DNA of 64,000 bases, from positions 87,306 through 151,305 of the forward strand of contig JBBRPH010000003.1 in the NCBI GenBank assembly GCA_038228295.1, given 5' to 3'. The notes below the pieces were generated by a model. It was not told the origin of the DNA and ran no database searches. It saw only the letters and a program-made list of their open reading frames with translations. The stretch comes from JAICKM01 sp038228295. Lineage in GTDB: Bacteria; Chloroflexota; Chloroflexia; QHBQ01; JAICKM01. This document shows, piece after piece, positions 33,998-43,174 of this stretch (positions are counted from its first letter, which is position 1; each line of letters starts with the position of its first letter). The position numbers and the translations under genes are program-made.

Positions 33998-35245
33998 ATG
34001 TTGAGCAGAATCACATGGAGTTCTTGGCGGAACCGAGGTGGCCGCACGGCGGCTATCCTGGTGGCCGGCCTGCTATTTCTTGCGCAACCCAGTGGGCCGG
34101 CCCTGGCGGCCGTCCGTACCGGCAATGCGGCGGCGGACCTGCCCGTGGTGACCGTGCCCGGATACACCGTGTCCGTCTTTGCCCACGGCAGCGGCGCTAA
34201 CTCGCAGCCCGACGCGGTCGTTGCCGCCGACGGGCACCTATACGTCGCCTATCAGAATAAAACAGCCAAGGACGGTAGCGACCACAAATCTAGCGTGATC
34301 CTGGCTTATCGGGCCGACGGCACCGTAGACGGCACATATAGTGTGGTCGGTCACTGTGATGGCCTGCGTGTTGACCCCCGTACGCATTTGCTCTGGGCAC
34401 TCGTCAACAACGACGCAAACCCGCTCCTGTATACCATCAATCCGCAAACTGGGGCTACCACTCCCTACCAGTTTTCCGGCGCGCCGCATGGCGGCGGGTA
34501 CGACGATGTCGCATTTGTCGGTGGTCAGGCGTTTATCTCGGCCTCCAACCCGACGTTGGACGCGAATGGGGTGAATACGTTTCCGGCCATTGACTTGGTC
34601 ACGCTGCAAGGCGGCACGGCCTTGCTGACACCGATCCTGGCGGGTAACGCCACCGCACTTGATGCGGCGACGCAGAAGACCACGACCCTGAACGAGGTTG
34701 ATCCGGATGCGATGTCCGTGGATGCCCAGAGTAATGTGGTGCTGGTCAACCAGGGCGGATCGGAACTGGTCTTCCTGAGCCAGGCAGGAACGGCGCAACA
34801 GGCCGTGCGCCGCGTGTCGGTGGGTACGCAGTTGGACGATACCGTCTGGGCGGGGAGCGGTCCCGGCCGCTTATTCGTGGTGGACGGCAAACAAAACACG
34901 ATCTACGTGGTGCACGCTCAGTTCACTGCGGGCACTGCCTACACCTCAACCCCAAGCGACTCGGGAGTCGCCGGAATCGTGGGCAGTGTGGACCTGAGCA
35001 GTGGAGTCGTCAGTCCCGTAGCTACAGGGTTCGGGAGCGCGACCGGCTTGGCATTCGTCCCGGATGATCAATTTGGGGCGGTCCCCAGCGCGGGGCTGGC
35101 ACCAGGGATGCCCACAACCGGAATGCCGGCCGGTCGCGATTGGGCCGCGCTGTTGGGTTTGGCCTTAGTCCTTCTCCTAACCGGAGCGCGCCTGCTGCGG
35201 ACGCCTGCCCGGTCGGGAAGATCCGCTACCGATCCGGCGCAATAG
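33998..35245 (+). CDS. Secreted beta-rich surface protein with MPTTG-type C-terminal anchor
   Basis: The 415-residue protein has a signal peptide (TAAILVAGLLFLAQPSGPAL, about 18-37). A long beta-rich body follows with propeller-like repeats (HLYVAYQNK, HLLWALVNN, VVLVNQGGSELVFLS, GRLFVVDGK). The C-terminal 45 residues read MPTTG, a short spacer, the hydrophobic WAALLGLALVLLLTGARLL, and an Arg-rich tail. That is the layout of a sortase sorting signal with Met in place of Leu. I chose the ATG at 33998 because AAGGAG lies upstream; the frame is open from 33944. The ligand or role is unknown. Confidence 0.82.
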   Translation: MLSRITWSSWRNRGGRTAAILVAGLLFLAQPSGPALAAVRTGNAAADLPVVTVPGYTVSVFAHGSGANSQPDAVVAADGHLYVAYQNKTAKDGSDHKSSVILAYRADGTVDGTYSVVGHCDGLRVDPRTHLLWALVNNDANPLLYTINPQTGATTPYQFSGAPHGGGYDDVAFVGGQAFISASNPTLDANGVNTFPAIDLVTLQGGTALLTPILAGNATALDAATQKTTTLNEVDPDAMSVDAQSNVVLVNQGGSELVFLSQAGTAQQAVRRVSVGTQLDDTVWAGSGPGRLFVVDGKQNTIYVVHAQFTAGTAYTSTPSDSGVAGIVGSVDLSSGVVSPVATGFGSATGLAFVPDDQFGAVPSAGLAPGMPTTGMPAGRDWAALLGLALVLLLTGARLLRTPARSGRSATDPAQ

Positions 35246-35753
35246 ACCGCCTCTGTCTTGCTGATCTGTCGCCGTTCAGCTTGCTATCTTGGCCCTTCAC
35301 AAGGAATATGAACAGGCGGGGCACTATGTCTGGAGTGCTACCTAAGCGCTGCGGCGGAGCGCGGACCCAGCGGCACCGGCCGCTGGGTCCGCATATCCTG
35401 TGTACGAGCCTGATTTCGGCAGCAACCTCGGCGCGTTCCTCATCCTGAGCGCCGTGCTGATTAACGGAGGATACCTCCACCCTTAAATCCGCCGTGCCGC
35501 GCGTCACTCCCCTCACCATAGTGCCCGCTTGAAATTGGTTTAGGTCGCCTGCTGGGCCGGGTGGGTGTCCATGGTGCCCGTCAAGCAACGCGAGCGCTTG
35601 CTACCGGCTTCCCTCGATCAGGTTGATCCCCGCCGAGTGCCCGACTCAGTTGGTTCTGCGGCTCTGCTACTTCCGCTACGGTCGCTATGATACTTATCAC
35701 TTCTGCTCTGATCCCACAGGAGCCGGGGCGGTTGCCCGACACAAGACTTGGTC
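35246..35753. other. Intergenic stretch with a stem-loop and possible decayed fragments
   Basis: A perfect 13-bp stem with a six-base loop (35361-35373 with 35380-35392) may end the upstream transcript. A short plus-strand reading (35403-35486) contains LGAFLILSAVLINGGYLHP and a stop, which may be the tail of a lost membrane protein. No complete gene is seen. Confidence 0.45.
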
Positions 35754-35783
35754 TTGACAAACGGACGCAGAAGATTGTATTAT
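35754..35783 (+). promoter_or_regulatory. Sigma70-type promoter of the MarR-MFS operon
   Basis: TTGACA (35754-35759) and TATTAT (35778-35783) are separated by 18 bases, 55 bases before the ATG at 35838. TTATTACATAA overlapping the -10 is a short inverted repeat that could be the MarR operator. Confidence 0.75.
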
Positions 35784-35837
35784 TACATAAGTGCAGATTG
35801 TCCGAGATTTAGGATTATTTAGAACGGGAGCAGGAGA

Positions 35838-36302
35838 ATGGATCGCAGCGCACTAGAAATTGCCGTGCTCGACCAGGATGCGCGGATTCAGGATCTGTTT
35901 CGCAGCAGTTGGCCGGAGTCGTGGTTGCAGATCAACCTGCCGCTCGGCTCGACGCGCGCCTTGTTTGCCATCGCCGGGCTAAATGCACAAACACCGGGCC
36001 GGGTGGCCGAAGCGTTAGGTGTGAGCCGCACTACCGTGACCGGGTTAGTGGATCGGTTGGAGGCCGAAGGGCTAGTGACACGCCGCCTAGACCCTACCGA
36101 CCGCCGCTGCTGGGTGCTGGAACTGACCCCACCGGGACGCGAACTGGTGGCCGAGGTGACGGGCCACCGCCGAGTGCGCTTACAACAGGCACTGGCGACG
36201 CTGGATTCACAGGTGCTTGCTGACTTGCACCGGGGTTTGACGGGGCTGGCCCAGGCTATGCAGGTCGACGACCGGGTGCCTACAGCGGCAACGGCGAAAT
36301 AG
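35838..36302 (+). CDS. MarR-family transcriptional regulator
   Basis: The protein is 154 residues with the MarR winged helix-turn-helix. The recognition region is GRVAEALGVSRTTVTGLVDR, and the wing is VTRRLDPTDRRCWVLELT, with helical dimerisation segments at both ends. Such proteins usually repress adjacent efflux genes and release DNA on binding phenolic or drug-like ligands. The transporter gene starts 59 bases downstream and the operon has its own strong promoter, so autorepression is likely. Confidence 0.93.
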   Translation: MDRSALEIAVLDQDARIQDLFRSSWPESWLQINLPLGSTRALFAIAGLNAQTPGRVAEALGVSRTTVTGLVDRLEAEGLVTRRLDPTDRRCWVLELTPPGRELVAEVTGHRRVRLQQALATLDSQVLADLHRGLTGLAQAMQVDDRVPTAATAK

Positions 36303-36361
36303 GCGCCGGCACCAGCCATAACGAAGGTTTGCCGTAAAAGATCAACTTTAGGAGACTGTTC

Positions 36362-37963
36362 ATGGAATCAACTCCCTCTCTGGGCAAAAACTACAAATGG
36401 ATCGCCCTGTCAAATACCACCCTTGGCGTGCTGATGGCGTCGCTGAACAGCAGCATCGTGCTGATTTCGTTGCCGACCATTTTTCGCGGTCTCAACGTCA
36501 ATCCGCTCGAACCGGCGGAGAGCGGCTATCTGCTCTGGATGATGCTCGGCTACATGGTCGTCACCGCCACGCTGCTGGTCACTCTGGGTCGGTTGTCGGA
36601 TATGTGGGGCCGGGTGCGACTGTATAATATTGGCTTTGTTATTTTCACGCTCGGCTCGATTTTGCTGTTTCTCACCCCCTCCAGTGGTAACGCCGGAGCG
36701 GCAGAAATGATTATCAGCCGCTTGGTACAAGGCATTGGCGGCGGCTTCCTGATGGCAAATAGCGCGGCAATCCTCACGGATGCCTTTCCGTCACGCGAGC
36801 GTGGTAGAGCGTTGGGGCTAAATATGGTTGCTACGATGGCCGGCAGCTTATTTGGGCTGATCGTCGGTGGCTTGCTGTCCACTAGTTGGTGGCGCGCGGT
36901 CTTTCTGGTGAGCGTGCCGTTCGGAGTGTTCGGCACCATCTGGGCCTACAAGATGCTGCGTGAGCAGAGCCGCACCCGCAGCGCTTCGCATATTGACCTG
37001 CTCGGCAATCTCTGCCTGGGCGGTGGGCTGACCATGTTCCTGGTTGCTATGACCTATGGCATCATGCCCTACGGCACGTCGAATACAGGCTGGGGCAATC
37101 CGTGGGTGATCGCCGGCCTGATAGGGGGGTTGATCCTGCTGGCGCTGTTTGTGGTGGTCGAAAACCGCGTAGCCGAACCGCTGTTCAATATGCACCTGTT
37201 CCGCATCCGGCCTTTCGCGGCGGGTTGCGCGGCCCAACTGTTCAGTTCACTAGCCTACGGCGGCTTCCAGTTTGCGCTTATCGTCTGGTTACAGGGCGTG
37301 TGGCTGCCGCTGCATGGCTATGCGTTTGAGGATACGCCGCTTTGGGCGGCCATCTATATTCTGCCTCTATTGATCAGCTTCATGATCTGCGGCGCGCTGG
37401 GTGGTGTGCTGTCCGATCGCTTCGGGCCGCGCGGCATCAGCACGGTTGGAATGCTCCTGCTCGCTGCGGGCTTCAGCGTCCTGACCATGTTTCCGGCCGA
37501 TTTTGACTACCTACCCTTTGCCGGGGTGCTGGCGCTGATCGGGGCCGCGTTCGGCATCTTTACTGCGCCCAACACGGCGGCGATCATGAATGCGCTGCCG
37601 GGCGACTATCGCGGGGTGGGATCGGGGATGCGCTCCACCTTCCAGAACGTGGGCAGCCCCCTTAGCCTGGCCGTGTTCTTCAGCCTGATCGTAGTGGGCC
37701 TGGGCAACAAGCTACCGGCGGCGATTGACCAGGGTCTGCTGGGGGCGGGGGTGCCCGCGCAGGTCGCTGTGAAAGTCGCCGACCTACCGCCGACCGGGGC
37801 GCTGTTCGCCTCTTTCCTGGGTTACAACCCGATGGGCACGCTGCTGCCGGCCCAGGTAATCAAGGGTCTGAGTCCCAGTGCGCAGGCCAATGTGCTAGGC
37901 ACCCACTTCTTTCCGAGCGTGATTGCCGGCCCGTTTATTGACGCGCTACACGCGGTCTTTTGA
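36362..37963 (+). CDS. MFS drug-efflux transporter (DHA2, 14-TM type) truncated by an in-frame TGA
   Basis: The protein is 533 residues to the TGA. DHA2/EmrB-type features are visible: motif A-like LGRLSDMWGRVRLYNIG, motif C-like LGLNMVATMAGSLFGLIVGG, and about 13 hydrophobic spans. It would export drugs using the proton gradient. The TGA at 37961-37963 falls where a Trp codon (TGG) would begin the last helix. The frame then continues LAAFLALGAAVASFVRGGHF and 23 more residues to TAG at 38093-38095, giving a normal 14-TM length of 577. Options are a nonsense mutation, a sequence error, or read-through. AGGAG precedes the ATG. Confidence 0.9.
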   Translation: MESTPSLGKNYKWIALSNTTLGVLMASLNSSIVLISLPTIFRGLNVNPLEPAESGYLLWMMLGYMVVTATLLVTLGRLSDMWGRVRLYNIGFVIFTLGSILLFLTPSSGNAGAAEMIISRLVQGIGGGFLMANSAAILTDAFPSRERGRALGLNMVATMAGSLFGLIVGGLLSTSWWRAVFLVSVPFGVFGTIWAYKMLREQSRTRSASHIDLLGNLCLGGGLTMFLVAMTYGIMPYGTSNTGWGNPWVIAGLIGGLILLALFVVVENRVAEPLFNMHLFRIRPFAAGCAAQLFSSLAYGGFQFALIVWLQGVWLPLHGYAFEDTPLWAAIYILPLLISFMICGALGGVLSDRFGPRGISTVGMLLLAAGFSVLTMFPADFDYLPFAGVLALIGAAFGIFTAPNTAAIMNALPGDYRGVGSGMRSTFQNVGSPLSLAVFFSLIVVGLGNKLPAAIDQGLLGAGVPAQVAVKVADLPPTGALFASFLGYNPMGTLLPAQVIKGLSPSAQANVLGTHFFPSVIAGPFIDALHAVF

Positions 37964-38095
37964 CTGGCGGCATTCCTGGCGCTAGGCGCGGCTGTCGCCT
38001 CTTTTGTGCGTGGTGGGCACTTCGTCTACGACGAAGCACCCGACCACCACAAGATCCTGACTCCCCAACGGTCCGCGGTGGTCGGGCAGCGCTAG

Positions 38096-38412
38096 CCGGC
38101 CATAGCGCCCCGGCGTAGGCATATGCAGTGTCATCAAGCCGGCGGAAAGGCCGGTAGCTGATCGCCGGCTTGTGCATACTCAGCGTGAAGGCAGTATTCG
38201 CGAGTTAATCCGGCTCCCCCTGCAACGAAGCCGGGGCCGTTCTGCAAACCACGCTGTGCCGAACCGGATAGGGAGCTGTGAAGGATCGAGTCGGGCACTA
38301 GATTCCCATAAAGGGGGGTGCCCGCTATAGCGGGCACCCCTTACCCTCCTGTAACGGGTAGCATTGGGAACCGCCTTGCCCTATAGTTAGGTGCCACGGT
38401 ATACTTAACCCA
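38096..38412. other. Structured intergenic region before the histidine kinase
   Basis: No gene is seen. There is a 10-bp stem (38135-38144 with 38163-38172) enclosing a smaller hairpin, and another CCGGCT/AGCCGG pairing near 38210-38235. A perfect 26-base palindrome lies at 38315-38340. The palindrome may terminate the MFS transcript; the density of hairpins could also mean a small RNA. Confidence 0.4.
38315..38340 (+). terminator. 26-base palindrome downstream of the MFS gene
   Basis: A fully self-complementary GC-rich stem is flanked by AAAGG on the left and TTACCC on the right. The T tract is short, so termination efficiency is uncertain. Confidence 0.5.
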
Positions 38413-41139
38413 ATGCAGATTTTGCGCTTTCTGAGCCGCTCCCTGCTCCGGCAGTTGCTGGGGGTATACCTGCTTTTCGCCACGGTCGTGATCGGGACGG
38501 GCCTCGCGGTCAATGCGGGCGTGCAGGCCCGCTTGCGTGATGCGGTCCAAGCCTCGGATCTGGCCCTCGCGCAAGCTATTGCCCTGGAGACTAGCGATGC
38601 GTTCCGTGATGCGCGAGACTCGCTGCGCGATCTGGCCGCGCTCCCGGCGATCCGCGCCGGCAACCTCCCCGCGATGAACGCCGCTTTTAGTGCCTTTAAG
38701 GTCGCGCGGCGGGATGTGGATCGCATCTACTGGCTAGACGCGGCCGGGATTATGCGCGTCTCCGTCCCCGGCGATTTACGGACCCAGGATGTCGATCTAG
38801 GACAGGCGCCGCTGTTCCAACGAGCGCGCGCGGCCGTCGCGCCCGTCACGGCGGCCGGCTTGGTGGATCTCACGACGTTTAACGCCGTCGTAACCATCGC
38901 CCTCCCCGTGCGGGCACTAGACGGCCGGCTTCTGGGGATCGTGGCGACGAACCTGCTGCTGGATGATCTAAGTGCCCCCTTGCGGACCGTCGTGGAGGAG
39001 CAGAATCGGCAAGGCCACCCCCTGATGATTAGTATGATTGACGATCAAGGCCAACTCATCGCCTCCCCCCAGCGCGAACGCCTGCTACAGCCGATGCTCG
39101 CCGACCTGCCCGGTGCGGCGGAGGCGTTGGCTGGGCATCCTGCGACCCACCTCGCCCCCGGCCCGGCGGGGCAGGCTTGGTTGTTCACCGCTGCGCCCGT
39201 GCCGAGTAGCGGTTGGGCGGTGATCGTGCAGCGCCCGGCGCGGGATGCCCTAGCCGTGGTGGACACGTTTGTTGCCTGGCTCGCGACGGCCACGCTCCTC
39301 TTCGGTCTAGGCGGGTTGCTGGTTTGGCTGGTATTGGTGCGGCGGGTGATCCAACCGTTGTACCTGCTGGCGAGTACTCATGGCGCCCTGCCTACCCCCA
39401 ACCGGCCGACGGCCGACCCGCTAGTTACGCTGCACCGGCGCGACGATGAGGTCGGTGAACTTGCCCGGGCCCTCGCGCGCCTAGAGCATGACGTGACCAC
39501 GCAACTCACCGAACTGCACACGTTACTCGAAACCTCGACGGTGCTGGTGAGTACCCTAGATCCGCAAGCGGTGGCCGACGCAATTATCGGCGAGGTGCGC
39601 CGATTGGTTGATGTGCAGGCAGCGGTGGTGCTGGTGCCGGATGTTGAGGGCACGCTACGGGTACTGGCGAGTGTCGGGCGCAGTCCCGACTACGACCGGG
39701 CGGTACAGTTGCCGCCGGCGGATACCCACCTGCCTGCTATCCGGGCCTTGTGCGAGGGCCGCCCCGTGCAAATGGTCGCCGGGATGGGTGGCGAGTTCCC
39801 GCCGCTCTCCTATGCCGACGGTTTTCGCAGCGTGCTGGCCTTGCCGATTGTCAGCCCCCGTGTGGGTGCCGTGGTGCTGCTGGTTCACCGCGTCCTGCCG
39901 CAACCTTTCAGCACCGGCGAGGTGGATCTCCTGCTGACCTTTGCCAATTATGCCGCGCTGGCCTGGGAACACGCCGTCCTCTATGAGCGTAGCGATGAGC
40001 GACTGCACGAGATTGCGCGAGAAAACGAGCGGCTATATCGTAGCGCGATGGCCGAGCAGCAAACCCTGGCCGCGATTATGGCAAGTATGAGCGACGGCTT
40101 GGTGCTGACCGGCAGTGACGGTCTGGTGCTGTATGCCAACCCCGGCGCACGGGCGCTGGTTGGCTTACCAACCGCCGCACTCACCGCGATCCCGATTGAG
40201 GCGGTGCATAATGCCTTGCGCGCCTCCGCCGCCGACCCGGTGGCCTATAGTCTAGCACGAGAGCAGGCCGAATCCACGGCACGGCCGGTGTGGCTCTTCG
40301 AGACGGGTGCGCACCCCACGGGGCGGGCGATCCAGGTGCAACTGTTTGCCGTGCGCGACGCGACGGATCAAGCTATTGGGCGCGGGCTACTCCTGCGCGA
40401 TGTCACTCAGGAGCATGAAATTGACCGCTTTAAGACGAGCCTCCTCGCGGCGGTGGGCCACGAGATCCGCACGCCTCTGGCCGCGATTAAAGGCCATGCG
40501 TCCACGCTGCTCCAAGACGATGTGCGCTGGTCGGCGGCCGAGCAGCGCCACTTCCTACAGACCATCAGTAGCGAGGCGGATCGCTTGGCCCAACTGGTCA
40601 GCAACCTGTTGGACCTGTCGCGCCACGAGGCAGGACTCCTGCCCCTGACACGCCTACCGTTACGGGTAGCGGATCTGGTCGCACGGGCGGCGGAGCGGCT
40701 AACCCCGCCCATCCCCCAACTGATCGTGAGCTTGGCCCCGGATCTGCCGGCGGTTGCAGCGGATGGACCGCGTATGGAAGTGGTGCTAGTTAATCTGCTG
40801 GCGAATGCCCGCGTTTATGGGGAAGGTACCGTCCGCGTGACGGGGCGCACACAAGAGCAGGTGGTGCTGATCCAAATCCAGGATGACGGTTCCGGCCTCG
40901 CACCCGCAGAGGTAGCCCAGGTGTTTGAACGATTTTATCGCGCCCCGAGTGGGCAGTCCCGACGGCCGGGCGGCACAGGTTTGGGCTTGGCAATTTGCAA
41001 AGCGTTTGTCGAAGCGCATGGTGGCGCGATTTGGGCCGAGAGCGGCCCGACCGGCACAACGATTTCCTTTACTTTGCCCTGCGCCGACCTGCCGATCCCT
41101 GATCCGATCGCGGCGGTGCCGGCCCGGCTAGGAGTCTGA
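38413..41139 (+). CDS. Membrane sensor histidine kinase (extracytoplasmic sensor-HAMP-GAF-PAS-HisKA-HATPase)
   Basis: The protein is 908 residues. TM1 is near 15-33 (LGVYLLFATVVIGTGLAV). A dCache-like extracytoplasmic domain follows (about 35-280), then TM2 near 290-312 (WLATATLLFGLGGLLVWLVL) and a short HAMP-like segment. Next are a GAF domain (about 380-530) and a PAS domain (about 550-660). The HisKA H-box GHEIRTPLAAIKGH has His683, and the HATPase has N box NLLANARVYGEG, DDGSGL and GGTGLGLAICK. The kinase therefore looks complete. It is followed without a gap by its response regulator, then by a LivJ-like lipoprotein that may present the ligand. Confidence 0.93.
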   Translation: MQILRFLSRSLLRQLLGVYLLFATVVIGTGLAVNAGVQARLRDAVQASDLALAQAIALETSDAFRDARDSLRDLAALPAIRAGNLPAMNAAFSAFKVARRDVDRIYWLDAAGIMRVSVPGDLRTQDVDLGQAPLFQRARAAVAPVTAAGLVDLTTFNAVVTIALPVRALDGRLLGIVATNLLLDDLSAPLRTVVEEQNRQGHPLMISMIDDQGQLIASPQRERLLQPMLADLPGAAEALAGHPATHLAPGPAGQAWLFTAAPVPSSGWAVIVQRPARDALAVVDTFVAWLATATLLFGLGGLLVWLVLVRRVIQPLYLLASTHGALPTPNRPTADPLVTLHRRDDEVGELARALARLEHDVTTQLTELHTLLETSTVLVSTLDPQAVADAIIGEVRRLVDVQAAVVLVPDVEGTLRVLASVGRSPDYDRAVQLPPADTHLPAIRALCEGRPVQMVAGMGGEFPPLSYADGFRSVLALPIVSPRVGAVVLLVHRVLPQPFSTGEVDLLLTFANYAALAWEHAVLYERSDERLHEIARENERLYRSAMAEQQTLAAIMASMSDGLVLTGSDGLVLYANPGARALVGLPTAALTAIPIEAVHNALRASAADPVAYSLAREQAESTARPVWLFETGAHPTGRAIQVQLFAVRDATDQAIGRGLLLRDVTQEHEIDRFKTSLLAAVGHEIRTPLAAIKGHASTLLQDDVRWSAAEQRHFLQTISSEADRLAQLVSNLLDLSRHEAGLLPLTRLPLRVADLVARAAERLTPPIPQLIVSLAPDLPAVAADGPRMEVVLVNLLANARVYGEGTVRVTGRTQEQVVLIQIQDDGSGLAPAEVAQVFERFYRAPSGQSRRPGGTGLGLAICKAFVEAHGGAIWAESGPTGTTISFTLPCADLPIPDPIAAVPARLGV

Positions 41140-41142
41140 GTG

Positions 41143-41838
41143 ATGCCCCTCCGTCCGCGCCGGATCTTGCTGGCCGAAGATGAAACCGCGTTGCTGGATT
41201 TTATCAGTCGCAATCTGCGTGCCCGCGATTTTGAGGTGCTGGAAGCCGCTAATGGCCTGGAAGCGCTGGCACTTTGGGAGCAGGAGCGCCCCGACTTGCT
41301 GATCCTCGACATCATGATGCCACGTCTTGACGGCTTGGAAGTCTGCCGGCGCGTGCGCGAACAGGCCACCGTACCGATTATCGTGCTGACGGCGCTGGAT
41401 GCCGAGAGCGACCGGGTGGCGGCGCTGGATCTGGGGGCCGACGATTATCTGACCAAGCCGTTCGGCGTGGAGGAACTGCTGGCCCGCGTGCGGGCCGTGC
41501 TGCGGCGTAGCGGCTGGGTGGTGCAGCCCCCCGCCCCCGGCGTGCTACGCTACGGCGCTATCGAGATCGACCTCGCGGCGCACGCGGTCCGCCGCGCCGG
41601 GGTGCCTGTCCACCTGACGCCGACCGAATTTGCTTTGCTCGATCAGTTGGTCACGCACCCGAATAAACTGCTGTCCCACCAATTGTTGCTCCAACGCGTC
41701 TGGGGTAGTGACTACCGAGATGAGACCGAATACTTGCGGGTATACATGGGTCGCCTGCGGCGTAAGCTGGAAAGCGATCCCGCGACCCCGCGCTACCTGC
41801 TGACGGAGCCGGGTGTCGGCTACCGATTCGTACCGTAG
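41143..41838 (+). CDS. OmpR/PhoB-family response regulator
   Basis: The protein is 231 residues from the ATG at 41143; a GTG at 41140, directly after the kinase stop, is equally possible. The receiver domain has the acidic pocket AEDE and phospho-acceptor Asp56 in LLILDIMMPRLDG. It also has the conserved Thr and Lys in IVLTAL and DDYLTKPF. The C-terminal winged helix has HLTPTEFALLDQLV and the recognition region YLRVYMGRLRRKLE. It should be phosphorylated by the upstream kinase and control transcription. Overlap with the kinase gene makes the pairing firm. Confidence 0.95.
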   Translation: MPLRPRRILLAEDETALLDFISRNLRARDFEVLEAANGLEALALWEQERPDLLILDIMMPRLDGLEVCRRVREQATVPIIVLTALDAESDRVAALDLGADDYLTKPFGVEELLARVRAVLRRSGWVVQPPAPGVLRYGAIEIDLAAHAVRRAGVPVHLTPTEFALLDQLVTHPNKLLSHQLLLQRVWGSDYRDETEYLRVYMGRLRRKLESDPATPRYLLTEPGVGYRFVP

Positions 41839-41847
41839 GGGAGAGCA

Positions 41848-43095
41848 ATGGTACTGCGCCCGTTTGCTTATTGCACCTTGCTGGGCATCCTTGTATTTCT
41901 GGTCGCCTGTGCCGGGGTTGACCTGCCGCTCGGCCACAGCGCCGAGGCGGGCGGACCGCCGATCCTGTTCGGCGCAACCATCTCGATTACCGGACCGACC
42001 GCCAAGGAAGGTGAGTATACCCGCGACGGCTACCTCTTGGCCGTGGATACGATCAACCGTGCGGGCGGCATCCGCGTGGGCGACAAGCACTACCGGATCG
42101 CCTTGCAATATTATGATGATGGGTCGGACCCTGCGCGCGTGCCGCCCCTGTACCAAAAACTGCTGACCACCGACCACGTCAACTTTCTACTCGGTCCTTA
42201 TACCTCGGCCTTGACCGCCGCCGCCGTGCCGGTCGCCGAAGCCGCGCATATACCGCTAGTGGATGCGCACGGCTCAGCAGAAGCCATCTTCGCCGCCGGC
42301 ACCCACTATACTTTCGGCGTCCTCAGCCCCGCCGCTAACTACCTGCGTGGGGTGATTGCCGTGGTCCATGCGAAGGATCCGACCGCCCACACGGTCGCGC
42401 TGCTCGGTGCCGATGAGCCTTTCGCGCACGAAGTGCTGACTGGGGCCGCCGCTTATGTCCGCGACTCCGGTTTGACGGTCGTCTACCAAGCCTTCTATCC
42501 GGTGAATCCGCCTGATCTTACCACGCTGCTTATGGCCGTCAAAGCGCAGCATCCCGATATTATGCTGGGCGCAGGGCATCTCCAAGACTCGCTGTTGATC
42601 ACCCGTCAGGTACACGAACTGCAACTGGCCCCGAAAGCGCTCGGTTTTACCGCCGGGCCGTCTACCCCTGAATTTCGCACCAACCTCAAAGCCGAGGCGG
42701 ATTATATCTTTGGGGCCACGCAGTGGACGGATGCTTTGCAATATCGCGGCGATGATCCCTGGGGCACCCCGCGCGCCTATGCCCAAGCGTTCAAAGCCCA
42801 GTATCCGGCCTACAACGAGGTGCCGTATCAGACGGCGGAATCGTCGGCGGCGCTGATCGTATTTCAGCGGGCTATCGAACAGGCCGACAGTTTGGACCCC
42901 ACCCAGGTGCGCACCGCCCTAGCTGGTCTGGACCTGATGACCTTCTACGGCCGCATCAAATTTGATAGTCGGGGGGTCAATATCTACAAACCCATGGCGG
43001 TTGAGCAGCTCCAGCCCGACGGTCACAAGTACACGGTCTTCCCGCAAGATGCGGCGGAGAAAGATCCGCTGTATCCCATGCCCACGCCGCGCTAG
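41848..43095 (+). CDS. LivJ-like periplasmic-binding lipoprotein (Peripla_BP_6)
   Basis: This 415-residue type I binding protein has a lipoprotein signal (LLGILVFLVACAGVD). ILFGATISITGPTAKEGEYT and DGYLLAVDTINRAGGI are the classic first lobe of branched-chain-amino-acid/amide binding proteins. Typical hinge segments follow, and the protein is a normal length. No LivHMGF transport genes are adjacent, although the gene sits nine bases after the response regulator. It may therefore serve as the ligand-binding partner of the sensor kinase rather than of a transporter, an inference. A terminator follows at 43117. Confidence 0.9.
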   Translation: MVLRPFAYCTLLGILVFLVACAGVDLPLGHSAEAGGPPILFGATISITGPTAKEGEYTRDGYLLAVDTINRAGGIRVGDKHYRIALQYYDDGSDPARVPPLYQKLLTTDHVNFLLGPYTSALTAAAVPVAEAAHIPLVDAHGSAEAIFAAGTHYTFGVLSPAANYLRGVIAVVHAKDPTAHTVALLGADEPFAHEVLTGAAAYVRDSGLTVVYQAFYPVNPPDLTTLLMAVKAQHPDIMLGAGHLQDSLLITRQVHELQLAPKALGFTAGPSTPEFRTNLKAEADYIFGATQWTDALQYRGDDPWGTPRAYAQAFKAQYPAYNEVPYQTAESSAALIVFQRAIEQADSLDPTQVRTALAGLDLMTFYGRIKFDSRGVNIYKPMAVEQLQPDGHKYTVFPQDAAEKDPLYPMPTPR

Positions 43096-43116
43096 ACCCC
43101 ATTCAGCAAAGGCCAA

Positions 43117-43141
43117 GGGCCGACTGCATTGCAGTCGGCCC
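43117..43141. terminator. Terminator between convergent genes
   Basis: An 11-bp perfect stem with a three-base loop (43117-43127 with 43131-43141) is extended by GGCCA/TGGC flanks. It lies between the LivJ-like gene (+) and the ABC binding-protein gene (-). Confidence 0.75.
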
Positions 43142-43174
43142 CTGGCTCCCTTTGGTCGGCCGCGCCGGCGGCCC

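Noticed and set aside
35575..35694. Short plus-strand frame beginning MVPVKQRERLLPASLDQVDP, possibly a transposase start
   Set aside because: It is 39 codons, has no downstream match and no ribosome site; the resemblance is too weak to claim.
37961..37963. Genetic code with TGA as Trp
   Set aside because: Many intact genes in the window end in TGA and Trp is routinely encoded by TGG.
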